Shown: positions 15,916 through 25,286, counted from the stretch's first letter. The stretch is 64,000 nt of DNA from Pseudomonas sp. (GCF_030150285.1 NZ_JASLGE010000014.1:1-64000), one strand, 5' to 3'. Numbers and translations are program-made. Notes: generated by a model not told the origin, from the letters alone.

Positions 15916-17244
15916 TTATTGCCCCTGTTCGGTGTCGGCGATGATCCGGTATTCAGCACTGCGAGCGTGGCCGGTCAGTGACTCACCACGGGCCAGGATA
16001 GACGCGGTTTTGCCCAGCTCGGACGCACCTTGCTCTGAGCAGAAGATGATCGAGGAGCGCTTCTGGAAGTCATACACGCCCAGCGGTGAAGAGAAACGCG
16101 CCGTCCCGGACGTAGGCAATACGTGGTTTGGACCGGCGCAATAGTCGCCCAAAGCCTCAGACGTGTGACGCCCCATAAAAATCGCACCCGCGTGACGGAT
16201 CTGCGGCAACCAGGCTTGCGGGTCAGCAACCGACAACTCCAGGTGCTCTGGCGCAATACGGTTAGCCACATCAATAGCCTGCTGCATGTCATTCACCAGA
16301 ATCAGCGCACCGCGGCCGTTGATCGAGGTGTTGATGATGTCGGCGCGCTCCATGGTCGGCAGCAGTTTGGCAATGCTGGCGGCAACCTTGTCGAGAAACT
16401 CGGCATCGGGGCTGACCAGAATGGCTTGAGCATCTTCGTCGTGCTCGGCCTGGGAAAAGAGGTCCATGGCGATCCAGTCCGGGTCGGTCTGACCGTCACA
16501 CACCACCAGAATTTCCGAAGGCCCGGCGATCATGTCGATCCCCACTTGACCAAATACGTGGCGCTTGGCGGTGGCCACGTAAATATTGCCCGGCCCTACC
16601 ACCTTATCGACACGGGGCACACTTTCAGTGCCGTAAGCCAGTGCAGCGACAGCTTGCGCACCGCCGATGGTGAACACCCGGTCAACACCGGCAATGCAGG
16701 CAGCCGCCAGTACCAGCTCATTGATTTCACCGCGCGGTGTCGGAACCACCATCACCACCTCAGTGACACCCGCCACTTTGGCAGGGATGGCGTTCATCAA
16801 CACCGAAGACGGGTAAGACGCTTTACCACCAGGCACGTACAGCCCGGCACGATCCAGCGGCGTGACCTTTTGGCCCAGCACCGTGCCGTCAGCTTCGGTG
16901 TAGCTCCAGGAATCCTGTTTCTGTTTTTCGTGGTAGATACGCACACGTTGCGCGGCTTTTTCCAGCGCTTCGCGCTGAGGGGCAGAGATGCGAGTCAGTG
17001 CCAGTTCAAGGCGTTCGCGCGGCAGGATCAAGTCCGCCATCGAGCCGACGGTCAGCCCGTCAAAGCGCTGGGTGAACTCGACCAGCGCCGCATCGCCACG
17101 CTCTCGAACCGCCTTGATAATGTCCAGTACGCGCTGATTGACCGAGTCGTCAGACACACTTTCCCAGCTCAGCAGATGATCCAGGTGCTGCGCGAAATCC
17201 GGGTCAGCAGCGTTGAGTCGGCGAATTGCAGAGGGAGCGGTCAT
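15916..17244 (-). CDS. hisD: histidinol dehydrogenase
   Basis: Zinc enzyme catalysing the last two oxidations from histidinol to histidine. The 442-residue product carries the family signature around IDMIAGPSEILVV and the DLFSQAEHDEDAQ segment with zinc and catalytic histidine ligands. The start is the ATG at 17244 (MTAPSAIRRLNA); an upstream in-frame ATG at 17316 would add 24 residues not typical of HisD. It lies between hisG (160 bases upstream) and hisC. Confidence 0.96.
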   Translation of the reverse strand: MTAPSAIRRLNAADPDFAQHLDHLLSWESVSDDSVNQRVLDIIKAVRERGDAALVEFTQRFDGLTVGSMADLILPRERLELALTRISAPQREALEKAAQRVRIYHEKQKQDSWSYTEADGTVLGQKVTPLDRAGLYVPGGKASYPSSVLMNAIPAKVAGVTEVVMVVPTPRGEINELVLAAACIAGVDRVFTIGGAQAVAALAYGTESVPRVDKVVGPGNIYVATAKRHVFGQVGIDMIAGPSEILVVCDGQTDPDWIAMDLFSQAEHDEDAQAILVSPDAEFLDKVAASIAKLLPTMERADIINTSINGRGALILVNDMQQAIDVANRIAPEHLELSVADPQAWLPQIRHAGAIFMGRHTSEALGDYCAGPNHVLPTSGTARFSSPLGVYDFQKRSSIIFCSEQGASELGKTASILARGESLTGHARSAEYRIIADTEQGQ

Positions 17245-17406
17245 AGCGAGGGCCTCGGTAATGGGCGTTTGCTTGGAATAAGATGTTGCAGGTATCAGGC
17301 ACGGCAAGACTACCAAGCCATCCGCGTGGGTACCTGAAATTTCTGGCTATTACACGGATGGATGGGCGCGACGTAAAGATGCTGGATCCAGGGTCGCGCA
17401 GGTAAG

Positions 17407-18042
17407 TCAGCCGCGGTGTCGCGATTCCACTGCTTTGCGCAGGGTATCAATCAGGACTTGGATACGGGCGTGCTGCATTTTCATCGAAGCCTTGTTAACC
17501 ACCAGACGGGAGCTGATGGCGGCAATGAAGTCCTGAGGTTCCAGGCCATTGGCACGCAAGGTGTTGCCGGTGTCGACCACGTCAATGATCTTGTCGGCCA
17601 GCCCTATCAGCGGGGCCAGCTCCATCGAACCATACAGTTTGATGATGTCGACCTGACGGCCTTGCTCGGCGTAGTAGCGCTTGGCAATGTTGACGAACTT
17701 GGTAGCGACCCGCAGTCGGCCTTTGGGCTCAACAGCACCCACAGCGCCGGCCGTCATCAGCTTGCACTGGGCAATCCGAAGGTCGAGCGGTTCGTACAGG
17801 CCCTGGCCACCGTATTCCATCAACACATCCTTGCCGGCCACACCGAGGTCGGCGGCACCATGCTCAACGTACGTAGGTACGTCAGTGGCGCGCACGATCA
17901 GCAGGCGTACGTCGGGCTGGGAGGTCGGAATAATCAGCTTGCGGCTCTTGTCCGGATTCTCGGTCGGCACAATGCCCGCTTCAGCCAGAAGCGGCAGGGT
18001 GTCGTCAAGGATTCGGCCCTTGGACAGTGCAATGGTCAACAT
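17407..18042 (-). CDS. hisG: ATP phosphoribosyltransferase, short form
   Basis: Catalyses the first committed step of histidine synthesis. At 211 residues it is the short HisG form, which lacks the C-terminal regulatory domain and needs the HisRS-like partner HisZ; hisZ is not in this window. The family start MLTIALSKGRILDDTLPLL and the PRPP-binding DVVDTGNTLRANGL motif are visible. Downstream are hisD and hisC on the same strand, and upstream is murA, separated by a 181-base gap containing two palindromic structures. Confidence 0.95.
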   Translation of the reverse strand: MLTIALSKGRILDDTLPLLAEAGIVPTENPDKSRKLIIPTSQPDVRLLIVRATDVPTYVEHGAADLGVAGKDVLMEYGGQGLYEPLDLRIAQCKLMTAGAVGAVEPKGRLRVATKFVNIAKRYYAEQGRQVDIIKLYGSMELAPLIGLADKIIDVVDTGNTLRANGLEPQDFIAAISSRLVVNKASMKMQHARIQVLIDTLRKAVESRHRG

Positions 18043-18102
18043 GGGAAACGTAAGTCCTTATCAGGGTACTTATGCCCGCACGCAATGGGCGCCGGACATG
18101 CA

Positions 18103-18180
18103 TCGAGCCTGATATCAGGCTCGACTTGAACGATTCGAGGCCAGGTAAGGTACCGTTTGCAAACGCTTACGTCACCTGGC
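18103..18180. promoter_or_regulatory. palindrome cluster between murA and hisG
   Basis: A perfect 22-base palindrome (arms TCGAGCCTGAT) lies at 18103-18124. A second structure at 18140-18180 has GCCAGGT/ACCTGGC arms around the palindrome CGTTTGCAAACG (18154-18165). They could be the murA terminator and a regulator site for the his genes. Neither has a T tract on the relevant strand. Confidence 0.45.
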
Positions 18181-18223
18181 GGCTGGACACAATCGGTGTG
18201 CCCATGATGCCAAACACCAAAAA

Positions 18224-19489
18224 CTAGCCCGGAACGCGGCGGATTTTGGCACCCAGCATTTGCAGTTTTTCTTCAATGCACTCGTAGCCACGGTCTATGT
18301 GGTAGATACGATCGATCAAAGTGTCACCTTCGGCCACCAGCGCCGAGATCACCAGGCTGGCCGACGCGCGCAGATCAGTGGCCATGACTGGCGCGCCTTT
18401 CAGCGTTTCGGTACCGGTCACGATGGCAGTGTTGCCTTCAACCTGAATCTTGGCACCCATGCGGTGCAGCTCGTACACGTGCATGAAACGGTTTTCGAAA
18501 ATGGTCTCGATCACGGCACCGGTGCCTTCGGCAATGGCGTTGAGCGAGATGAACTGGGCCTGCATGTCCGTCGGGAAGGCAGGGTATGGAGCCGTGCGCA
18601 CGTTTACCGCTTTCGGGCGCTTGCCGTGCATGTTCAGCTCGATCCAGTCTTCACCGGTCGTGATCTGGGCACCAGCTTCTTTAAGCTTCTCCAGCACAGC
18701 TTCAAGGATGGTCGGATCCGTGTCTTTGACCTTCACACGGCCGCCCGTGACCGCTGCAGCCACCAGGTAAGTACCGGTTTCAATACGGTCCGGCATGACG
18801 CGATAGGTCGCGGAGTGCAGGCGCTCAACCCCATCAATGGTGATGGTGTCAGTGCCAGCACCGCTGACCTTGGCACCCATCGCATTCAGGAAGTTGGCCA
18901 GGTCGACGACTTCAGGCTCGCGCGCAGCGTTTTGCAGCACGCTGCGCCCTTTGGCGAGTGCCGCCGCCATCATGATGTTTTCAGTGCCGGTCACGCTGAC
19001 GGTATCGAAGAAGAAGTTGGCACCGCGCAAGCCGCCCTCGGGCGCTTTGGCCTTGATATAGCCACCCTCGACGTCGATAACCGCACCCATGGCTTCAAGA
19101 CCACGGATGTGCAAATCAACAGGGCGCGAACCGATGGCACAGCCACCCGGCAAGGCAACTTCAGCCTCACCAAAGCGGGCAACCATTGGGCCCAATACCA
19201 GAATCGACGCACGCATGGTTTTCACCAATTCATACGGAGCGATCAGGGTTTTGATGGTGCGCGGGTCAATTTCAACCGACAGTTTCTCATCGATCACCGG
19301 CTCAATGCCCATGCGACCGAACAACTCGATCATCGTGGTGATGTCATGCAGGTGCGGCAAGTTGGCTACCGTTACCGGGCCATCGCACAGCAGGGTTGCC
19401 GCCAGAATCGGCAGGGCAGAGTTCTTCGCCCCGGAAATACGGATCTCGCCATCTAGACGAGCACCGCCAGTAATAATCAATTTATCCAT
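18224..19489 (-). CDS. murA: UDP-N-acetylglucosamine 1-carboxyvinyltransferase
   Basis: Transfers enolpyruvate to UDP-GlcNAc, the first committed step of peptidoglycan synthesis. The 421-residue protein has K22 in SGAKNSALPIL and the fosfomycin-target cysteine C117 in LPGGCAIGSRP, so fosfomycin sensitivity of the enzyme itself is expected. The start is the ATG at 19489 (MDKLIITGG); an upstream frame to 19546 adds 19 unlikely residues. ibaG lies 31 bases upstream on the same strand, as in most gammaproteobacteria. Confidence 0.96.
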   Translation of the reverse strand: MDKLIITGGARLDGEIRISGAKNSALPILAATLLCDGPVTVANLPHLHDITTMIELFGRMGIEPVIDEKLSVEIDPRTIKTLIAPYELVKTMRASILVLGPMVARFGEAEVALPGGCAIGSRPVDLHIRGLEAMGAVIDVEGGYIKAKAPEGGLRGANFFFDTVSVTGTENIMMAAALAKGRSVLQNAAREPEVVDLANFLNAMGAKVSGAGTDTITIDGVERLHSATYRVMPDRIETGTYLVAAAVTGGRVKVKDTDPTILEAVLEKLKEAGAQITTGEDWIELNMHGKRPKAVNVRTAPYPAFPTDMQAQFISLNAIAEGTGAVIETIFENRFMHVYELHRMGAKIQVEGNTAIVTGTETLKGAPVMATDLRASASLVISALVAEGDTLIDRIYHIDRGYECIEEKLQMLGAKIRRVPG

Positions 19490-19520
19490 AACAATCTCGA
19501 CGCCAATGGGCTCAGGGGGC

Positions 19521-19760
19521 TCAGGTGCGCTCGGCCCAGGCCGCACGGCTGAAGAATTTCATAGTGACCGCATGAATGCTGCCATCAGCAATCCACGGGT
19601 TCAAATGGGCATAAATGCTTTGTTGACGTTTAACCGGGCTCAGTGCCACCAGTTCGTCACTAATCACGTTCAGTTGAAAGTTGCAGCCTTCGCCTTCAAC
19701 TTCTACCTGGGTTCCAGGCAACTTTCCCTCAAGAAAGCTCTTAACTTCTACAGCCTGCAT
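19521..19760 (-). CDS. ibaG: BolA-family protein IbaG
   Basis: The 79-residue product is a BolA-fold protein. Location directly before murA and downstream of the mla operon matches IbaG, which forms [2Fe-2S] complexes with monothiol glutaredoxin. The BolA pattern is visible as VEVEGEGCNFQLNVIS, with C and H positions, and ends HAVTMKFFSRAAW. The ATG at 19760 (MQAVEVKSFLE) fits the family; the frame extends 16 arginine-rich residues further without a match to it. Confidence 0.92.
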   Translation of the reverse strand: MQAVEVKSFLEGKLPGTQVEVEGEGCNFQLNVISDELVALSPVKRQQSIYAHLNPWIADGSIHAVTMKFFSRAAWAERT

Positions 19761-19874
19761 GCTCAACCTCAATCGGCGCCTGACGCGCACGGGTCGGCCA
19801 TCATACAAAAAAGCCCCGCGCCTGCGAACCCCGGATAAGCGGACTCTGACGGAGGGCCTTTCTATAAGTGGCTA

Positions 19875-20180
19875 TTAATGATGTGCCAGCAACTCGGTCA
19901 AACCCGAAACCTGAGCGATTTTACGCATGTCTTCGGGCAGGCCACGAATGCTCAACGGCTTGTTCAGGGCTTGCGCATCACGGATGTAACACAGCAACAG
20001 TGACAAGCCGACACTGCTGGACTTGGTGACCGCCGAGCAATCCACCACCAGGGCTTTGGCCAAGGCCTTTTTGATCAGGGCCTGGCCTTCCTTGCGCAAG
20101 CGAGGGCCGGTTTGATAGTCGAGCACGCCGCTGAGGCGCAACTCGCTTTCGCCTGCCAGAGTGATGGCGGTATCACTCAT
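19875..20180 (-). CDS. mlaB: STAS-domain protein MlaB
   Basis: Small cytoplasmic STAS-domain subunit of the MlaFEDB transporter, which moves phospholipids between the inner membrane and the periplasmic carrier MlaC. The 101-residue size is standard. The domain shows LRLSGVLDYQTGPRLRKEG and the strand-loop VVDCSAVTKSSSVGLSLLLCYIRDA with serines at the conserved position. Its start overlaps the mlaC stop by four bases, indicating translational coupling in mlaFEDCB. Confidence 0.93.
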   Translation of the reverse strand: MSDTAITLAGESELRLSGVLDYQTGPRLRKEGQALIKKALAKALVVDCSAVTKSSSVGLSLLLCYIRDAQALNKPLSIRGLPEDMRKIAQVSGLTELLAHH

Positions 20181-20827
20181 TGGCTCAACTTCTCATCGGT
20201 TTTTTCTTTGGCCTTGGCGACTTCGCCAGCCCAGCCATCGATGGTCTTGTCGAGGTTGTTGCCATTACGCTGCATCGCATCAGCGAACTGGTCACGGAAC
20301 AACTTGCCAATGTTAATACCGTTGATGATCACGTTACGCACCTTCCACTCGCCTTTCACGTTGGTGAGTGTGTAGGAAACAGGATAAACCGCGCCATTGG
20401 CACCCTTGACGGTCATCGGTACCGAAACGTTATCGCCATTGGATTGTTGCTTGGCGTCGCCCACCGTGATGCCTTCGTTCTTGAACTCAAGCAAGGCATT
20501 GCCATAGAACTGAATCAGGCTGCGCTTGAAGTTCTCTTGAAAGCGCTGCATCTGAGCAGGCGTGGCATTGCGCGAATACTTGACGGTCATGATGCTGCGG
20601 GAAACGCCGTCAACGTCCACAACCGGCCCAACGATGTTGTTCAAAGCGTCGTAGAACTCGGTCGGGCTCGCTTTGTACTTTTCTTTGTTGGCGTCCAGAT
20701 CAGCCAGCAGTCGAGTCGTGGTATCGGTCACGATGTCATGGGGAGACTGCCCCGGTGCAGCACTCGCCATCAGGGGCAAAGCAGCCGCCAACATGACCAG
20801 CAGGCCACGGCGCAAGAGAGAAATCAT
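20177..20827 (-). CDS. mlaC: periplasmic phospholipid carrier MlaC
   Basis: Soluble periplasmic shuttle that carries phospholipids between the outer-membrane MlaA complex and MlaFEDB. The 216-residue precursor has a clear Sec signal peptide (MISLLRRGLLVMLAAALPLMASA, cleavage expected near residue 23). The MlaC/Ttg2D domain shows RQRFQENFKRSLIQFYGN-type and VRNVIINGINIGKLFRDQFADAMQRNG motifs. It lies between mlaD and mlaB in the operon. Confidence 0.95.
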   Translation of the reverse strand: MISLLRRGLLVMLAAALPLMASAAPGQSPHDIVTDTTTRLLADLDANKEKYKASPTEFYDALNNIVGPVVDVDGVSRSIMTVKYSRNATPAQMQRFQENFKRSLIQFYGNALLEFKNEGITVGDAKQQSNGDNVSVPMTVKGANGAVYPVSYTLTNVKGEWKVRNVIINGINIGKLFRDQFADAMQRNGNNLDKTIDGWAGEVAKAKEKTDEKLSQ

Positions 20828-20838
20828 CTTAAGGCTCC

Positions 20839-21306
20839 TTATTTGGCTTCTTTGCTAACGGTATTCATCAGGAACTTCCCGATCAGGTCTTCAAGGACCA
20901 GCGATGATTGAGTGTCATGGATGGTGCCGCCATCCTTGAGCACGGCGTCATCCCCGCCCACGCTAATACCGATGTACTTCTCGCCCAACAGGCCAGCCGT
21001 GAGGATAGATGCGGTTGAGTCGGTTGGCAGATTATTCACGTCTTTTTCCACTTGCAGGGTAACGCGGGCCGTGAAGTTGTCACGGTCCAGATCAATCGCC
21101 GTCACCTTACCTATGGTTACGCCTGCCATTGTGACTTTGGCACGTACCGTGAGGCCGGCGATGTTGTCAAAGTAGGCATAGAGTTTGTACGTATCGGTGC
21201 TGGCCGTAGGTGACAGCCCACTGACTCGCAAGGCAAGCAACAACAACGCCAGGATGCCAGCCAGCAGGAACAGGCCGACACCGATTTCCATGGTGCGGTT
21301 TTGCAT
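20839..21306 (-). CDS. mlaD: MCE-domain protein MlaD
   Basis: Inner-membrane-anchored substrate-binding subunit of MlaFEDB; forms a hexameric ring in the periplasm. The 155-residue protein begins with one transmembrane helix (about residues 7-27) followed by a single MCE domain (YAYFDNIAGLTVRAKVTMAGVTIGKV), and ends in a short helical tail. The start codon overlaps the mlaE stop, and mlaC follows after 11 bases. Confidence 0.96.
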   Translation of the reverse strand: MQNRTMEIGVGLFLLAGILALLLLALRVSGLSPTASTDTYKLYAYFDNIAGLTVRAKVTMAGVTIGKVTAIDLDRDNFTARVTLQVEKDVNNLPTDSTASILTAGLLGEKYIGISVGGDDAVLKDGGTIHDTQSSLVLEDLIGKFLMNTVSKEAK

Positions 21307-22103
21307 CAGAAATCTCCAAACATCAAGGCAGTCAAAATAAAGTCCATCCCGAGGACTGCCAATGAGGCATACACCACGGTCTTGGTAGTGGCACGGCTGA
21401 TCCCCTCTGAAGTGGGCTCACAGTCATAGCCTTGAAACACTGCAATCCAGGTCACGACAAAAGCGAACACAATGCTTTTGATGATCCCGTTAACCACGTC
21501 GCCACTGAACGTCACGCTGTTCTGCATGTTGGACCAGTACGAGCCGTCATAGACGCCCAGCCAGTCCACCGCCACCCATGAGCCACCCCAGATACCGACC
21601 ACACTGAAAATCATCGCCAGCAGTGGCAGGGAAATAAACCCGGCCCACAAGCGCGGCGCGATAATGTACTTGAGCGGGTCAACCCCGATCATTTCCAGGC
21701 TGGAGAGTTGCTCTGTCGATTTCATGTTGCCGATTTCAGCGGTCAACGCTGACCCCGCTCGCCCGGCAAACAACAACGCCGTGACCACAGGCCCCAGTTC
21801 ACGCAGCAACGTAAGGGCAACCATTTGCCCAACTGCCTGCTCGGAACCATAGCTGGACAGAATACTGAACCCCTGCAACGCCAGAACCATGCCAATAAAG
21901 ACACCTGACACCACAATGATCACCAGTGACATGACACCCACCGCGTGCAGTTGCTTGAGCAACAGCCCAAGCCCGCCGCCAATGCCGCCACGCCCCAGCA
22001 AGGCGTGAAACAGGAAGATGGTCGAGCGCCCCAGTACCGAGACGATATCGATCCCGGCACGGCCGAACAGCCCGACACGGTCGATTAACGAAAGCTTGCG
22101 CAT
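21306..22103 (-). CDS. mlaE: phospholipid ABC transporter permease MlaE
   Basis: Permease subunit of the Mla phospholipid transporter. The 265-residue protein has the five-helix MlaE fold; recognisable segments are ELGPVVTALLFAGRAGSALTAEIGNMKSTEQLSSLEMIGVDP (about residues 95-140, coupling helix region) and YDCEPTSEGISRATTKTVV near the C terminus. Start and stop overlap with mlaF and mlaD by one base each. Confidence 0.96.
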   Translation of the reverse strand: MRKLSLIDRVGLFGRAGIDIVSVLGRSTIFLFHALLGRGGIGGGLGLLLKQLHAVGVMSLVIIVVSGVFIGMVLALQGFSILSSYGSEQAVGQMVALTLLRELGPVVTALLFAGRAGSALTAEIGNMKSTEQLSSLEMIGVDPLKYIIAPRLWAGFISLPLLAMIFSVVGIWGGSWVAVDWLGVYDGSYWSNMQNSVTFSGDVVNGIIKSIVFAFVVTWIAVFQGYDCEPTSEGISRATTKTVVYASLAVLGMDFILTALMFGDF

Positions 22104-22912
22104 CAGCGCTTCCCCAGAAGATCGGTTCGGTAGTCCGACGCCGGAAAGTGGAACGGAACCGGGCCATCCGGATCACCATTCATGAACTGACGAATGCGCG
22201 GGTTATCGGCATTCATCAACTCTTCAGGCGTTCCATGCCCCAAGACCTGAGCATCACCGACCACGTAAAGATAGTCGCAGATACTCGCTGTTTCGGCCAA
22301 ATCGTGGGAGACCACAATACTGGTGATTCCCAGTGCATCATTCAGCAGGCGAATCAGGCGCACCAGTACGCCCATGGCAATAGGATCCTGCCCAACGAAT
22401 GGTTCGTCGTACATCAGGATTTGCGGGTCCATCGCAATGGCTCGAGCCAGCGCCACACGGCGCTTCATGCCGCCAGACAACTCATCGGGCATCAGGTCAA
22501 TTGCACCGCGCAGCCCCACCGCCTGTAGTTTAAGCAACACGATGTCGCGGATCATCTCTTCCGGTAACGCCGTGTGAACCCTGAGCGGAAAAGCGACGTT
22601 CTCAAACACGTCCAGATCGGAAAACAGCGCGCCGCTCTGAAACAGTACGCCCATGTGTTTGCGAGCATCGAACAGATCACTGCGCGACAGGCTGGGCAGG
22701 TTCTGACCATTGACCCACACCTCACCGCTATTGGGACGCAATTGCATTCCCATCAAGCGCAAAAGAGTGGTTTTACCGCAGCCGGACGGGCCCATGATGC
22801 CCGTGACTTTGCCCCGCGGGATCAGAATATCGACATTATTGAAGATGCTGCGCGTACCGCGCTTGAAGGACACTCCCTTCAGCTCGACCGCGTAGGCGTT
22901 ATCGGCGCTCAT
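22103..22912 (-). CDS. mlaF: phospholipid ABC transporter ATPase MlaF
   Basis: ATPase subunit of MlaFEDB. The 269-residue product carries Walker A GPSGCGKTT (residues 41-49), the signature LSGGMKRRVALAR and Walker B ILMYDEPF. It heads the operon mlaF-E-D-C-B on the minus strand and is divergent from kdsD across a 294-base gap. The order ibaG-murA downstream of mla is the conserved gammaproteobacterial arrangement. Confidence 0.96.
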   Translation of the reverse strand: MSADNAYAVELKGVSFKRGTRSIFNNVDILIPRGKVTGIMGPSGCGKTTLLRLMGMQLRPNSGEVWVNGQNLPSLSRSDLFDARKHMGVLFQSGALFSDLDVFENVAFPLRVHTALPEEMIRDIVLLKLQAVGLRGAIDLMPDELSGGMKRRVALARAIAMDPQILMYDEPFVGQDPIAMGVLVRLIRLLNDALGITSIVVSHDLAETASICDYLYVVGDAQVLGHGTPEELMNADNPRIRQFMNGDPDGPVPFHFPASDYRTDLLGKR

Positions 22913-23167
22913 CTAAACTCCTTGCGATGCAGCCTCTGCCTCTCACCCGGACCCCAAGCTTCAATTGTCGGAAGCACGTTTCCTGAGTGGGCCGTAATTG
23001 GCGGCGAACTATAGCACTGCTGATACTGACCGCCCAAGGCCGAAGGAGTGCCCTTTCAGGTTGCCGACAGGGAAAATAAAGTCAATTTGCCAGTGTGTCT
23101 TGAAGTGCTTTGTTACATGAGATCACAAAGCACAACGATCAAGCGTGAGGGATTTGTCCATAACCGC

Positions 23168-23173
23168 TATAAT
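23168..23173 (+). promoter_or_regulatory. possible -10 box for the kds-lpt genes
   Basis: A perfect TATAAT lies 33 bases before the kdsD start. No convincing -35 is seen at normal spacing, so this is only a candidate. Confidence 0.4.
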
Positions 23174-23206
23174 CGCTGCCTTTTCTCAGGCTACCCGACT
23201 TCAAAC

Positions 23207-24181
23207 ATGAGCCAATCCAGCGACCTGATTCAGTCAGCCCAACGCACCATCCGCCTCGAACTGGAAGCCGTAGAAGGCTTACTGCCGCATATCGACGCTG
23301 ATTTCGTAAGCGCGTGCGAGATGATTCTGGCAAGCAAGGGCCGAGTCGTCGTCGTAGGTATGGGCAAGTCCGGGCACATCGGCAACAAAATTGCCGCCAC
23401 CCTGGCAAGCACCGGAACCACGTCCTTCTTTGTACATCCCGCCGAGGCCAGCCACGGCGACATGGGCATGATTACCCGCGATGACATCATCCTCGCGCTG
23501 TCCAACTCCGGCTCCACAGCAGAGATCATCACATTGCTGCCGCTGATCAAGCGCCTGGGCATCCAGTTGATCAGCATGACCGGCAACCCGAAATCACCAT
23601 TGGCCAAAGCAGCCGATGTCAATCTGGACACCAGCGTAGCCGAAGAGGCCTGCCCTCTGAACCTGGCCCCGACATCCTCGACCACTGCCGCTCTGGTCAT
23701 GGGTGACGCACTGGCCATTGCCTTGCTCGAAGCCCGCGGTTTCACCGCCGAAGACTTCGCCTTTTCGCACCCGGGCGGCGCACTGGGCCGACGCCTACTG
23801 CTTAAGGTCGAAAATGTGATGCATTCCGGCGACGAGTTGCCCCAGGTGCTGCGCGGCACATTGCTGAGGGACGCCTTGATGGAGATGACCCGCAAGGGGC
23901 TGGGCATGACCGTTGTCATCGAAACCGACGGTCGACTGGCCGGGATCTTCACCGATGGTGACTTGCGCCGCACACTGGATCGCGACATCGATATCCGCAA
24001 CGCCACCATCGACAACGTCATGACCCCCCACGGCAAAACCGCCCGAGCCGACATGCTTGCAGCCGAGGCGCTGAAGATCATGGAAGACCACAAAATCAGC
24101 GCGCTGGTGGTTGTCGACAAGGACGACCGCCCTGTCGGAGCCTTGAATATGCACGACTTGTTGCGTGCAGGAGTGATGTAA
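23207..24181 (+). CDS. kdsD: D-arabinose-5-phosphate isomerase
   Basis: Converts ribulose 5-phosphate to arabinose 5-phosphate for Kdo synthesis (lipopolysaccharide inner core). The 324-residue protein has an N-terminal SIS domain (VVVVGMGKSGHIGNKIAATLASTGT and SNSGSTAEI) and two C-terminal CBS domains (about residues 205-322). The ATG at 23207 (MSQSSDLIQSA) was chosen because the upstream frame contains the putative promoter. Its stop overlaps the kdsC start (TAATG). Confidence 0.95.
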   Translation: MSQSSDLIQSAQRTIRLELEAVEGLLPHIDADFVSACEMILASKGRVVVVGMGKSGHIGNKIAATLASTGTTSFFVHPAEASHGDMGMITRDDIILALSNSGSTAEIITLLPLIKRLGIQLISMTGNPKSPLAKAADVNLDTSVAEEACPLNLAPTSSTTAALVMGDALAIALLEARGFTAEDFAFSHPGGALGRRLLLKVENVMHSGDELPQVLRGTLLRDALMEMTRKGLGMTVVIETDGRLAGIFTDGDLRRTLDRDIDIRNATIDNVMTPHGKTARADMLAAEALKIMEDHKISALVVVDKDDRPVGALNMHDLLRAGVM

Positions 24182-24705
24182 TGACCAGCGAACTGCTCAA
24201 ACGCGGCAAAGACATCAAGCTTGCCATTTTCGATGTAGACGGCGTACTGACCGACGGTCGCCTGTACTTCCTTGAAGATGGCAGCGAGTTCAAGACTTTT
24301 AGTACACTGGACGGCCAGGGCATCAAAATGCTGATGGCCGCTGGCGTTCAAACAGCAATTATCAGTGGCCGCAAGACCCCGGTTGTCGAGCGTCGCGCGA
24401 AAAACCTGGGTATTCCTCACCTTTACCAGGGCCGCGAAGATAAATTAGTCGTTCTGGACGAACTGCTCGCCCAACTCAACCTAAGCTATGAGCAGGTCGC
24501 TTATCTGGGCGATGACTTGCCTGATTTGCCGGTTATCCGTCGCGTCGGCCTGGGTATGGCGGTTGCCAATGCCGCCGAGTTTGTTCGCGAGCATGCCCAT
24601 GGCACCACACGGGCACGAGGCGGAGAAGGTGCAGCTCGCGAATTCTGCGAGCTGATCCTGCGTGCCCAGGGCCGCCTCGACGCTGCCCTCGCCGCCTACT
24701 TATAG
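24181..24705 (+). CDS. kdsC: Kdo-8-phosphate phosphatase
   Basis: HAD-superfamily phosphatase that removes the phosphate from Kdo-8-P. The 174-residue size is typical. The nucleophile motif is FDVDGVLTDG (D18, D20), and the third motif is YLGDDLPDLPVI. It is translationally coupled to kdsD and followed after eight bases by lptC, linking Kdo synthesis with LPS export. Confidence 0.95.
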   Translation: MTSELLKRGKDIKLAIFDVDGVLTDGRLYFLEDGSEFKTFSTLDGQGIKMLMAAGVQTAIISGRKTPVVERRAKNLGIPHLYQGREDKLVVLDELLAQLNLSYEQVAYLGDDLPDLPVIRRVGLGMAVANAAEFVREHAHGTTRARGGEGAAREFCELILRAQGRLDAALAAYL

Positions 24706-24713
24706 AGCGCTTT

Positions 24714-25286
24714 ATGTTAAGCAAAAAGATTCGCAGTTTTCTGTTGTTCGCGGTCATTGCTGCGCTATTTGCAGCCGTCGGCTACTGGAATATCAGCCCA
24801 CAACGCTTCCTCGACAAGCCCGCACCGGCCATTGACGAGGGCGCGATAGACTATTACGCCACCAACGCGCGCAGCCTCCAGTACTTGCCGGATGGCAAAC
24901 TGCAATACGAAATGACCGCCGACAAAATTGAACATTTGAAAGCTTCCGAAGTCACCCTTATGACCCGGCCAGACCTTCAAATGTATCGCGGTACAGCTTA
25001 CCCCTGGCACGTGCAAAGCGAGCGCGGAGAAATCAATCCCGACGGCACACAGGTTGAGCTGATCGATTCTGTGCGCATTGCCCGTACAGACGACAGAAAC
25101 CGCTCTACGATTATTACCAGTACCCGCATGACTGTATTCCCGCAGAAGCAATATGCGCAGACCGAGCAAGCCGTTAGAATTGACGGCGCTGGCGGTGTAA
25201 CGACTGGCAAAGGCATGAAAGCCTATTTGAAAGACGGCAGGATGGACCTGCTGTCCAACGTAAGAGGACAGTATGAGTCTCGTTAA
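24714..25286 (+). CDS. lptC: LPS export protein LptC
   Basis: Bitopic inner-membrane protein that links the LptBFG transporter to the periplasmic bridge. The 190-residue product has one N-terminal transmembrane helix (about residues 7-25) and a periplasmic beta-jellyroll domain (DKPAPAIDEGAIDYYATNARS onward). Its 3' end overlaps lptA by 14 bases. Confidence 0.92.
   Translation: MLSKKIRSFLLFAVIAALFAAVGYWNISPQRFLDKPAPAIDEGAIDYYATNARSLQYLPDGKLQYEMTADKIEHLKASEVTLMTRPDLQMYRGTAYPWHVQSERGEINPDGTQVELIDSVRIARTDDRNRSTIITSTRMTVFPQKQYAQTEQAVRIDGAGGVTTGKGMKAYLKDGRMDLLSNVRGQYESR

Noticed and set aside
19793..19830. T-rich tract upstream of ibaG considered as a terminator of mlaB
   Set aside because: On the minus strand the T run follows a GC-rich stretch, but no stem of useful length could be drawn.
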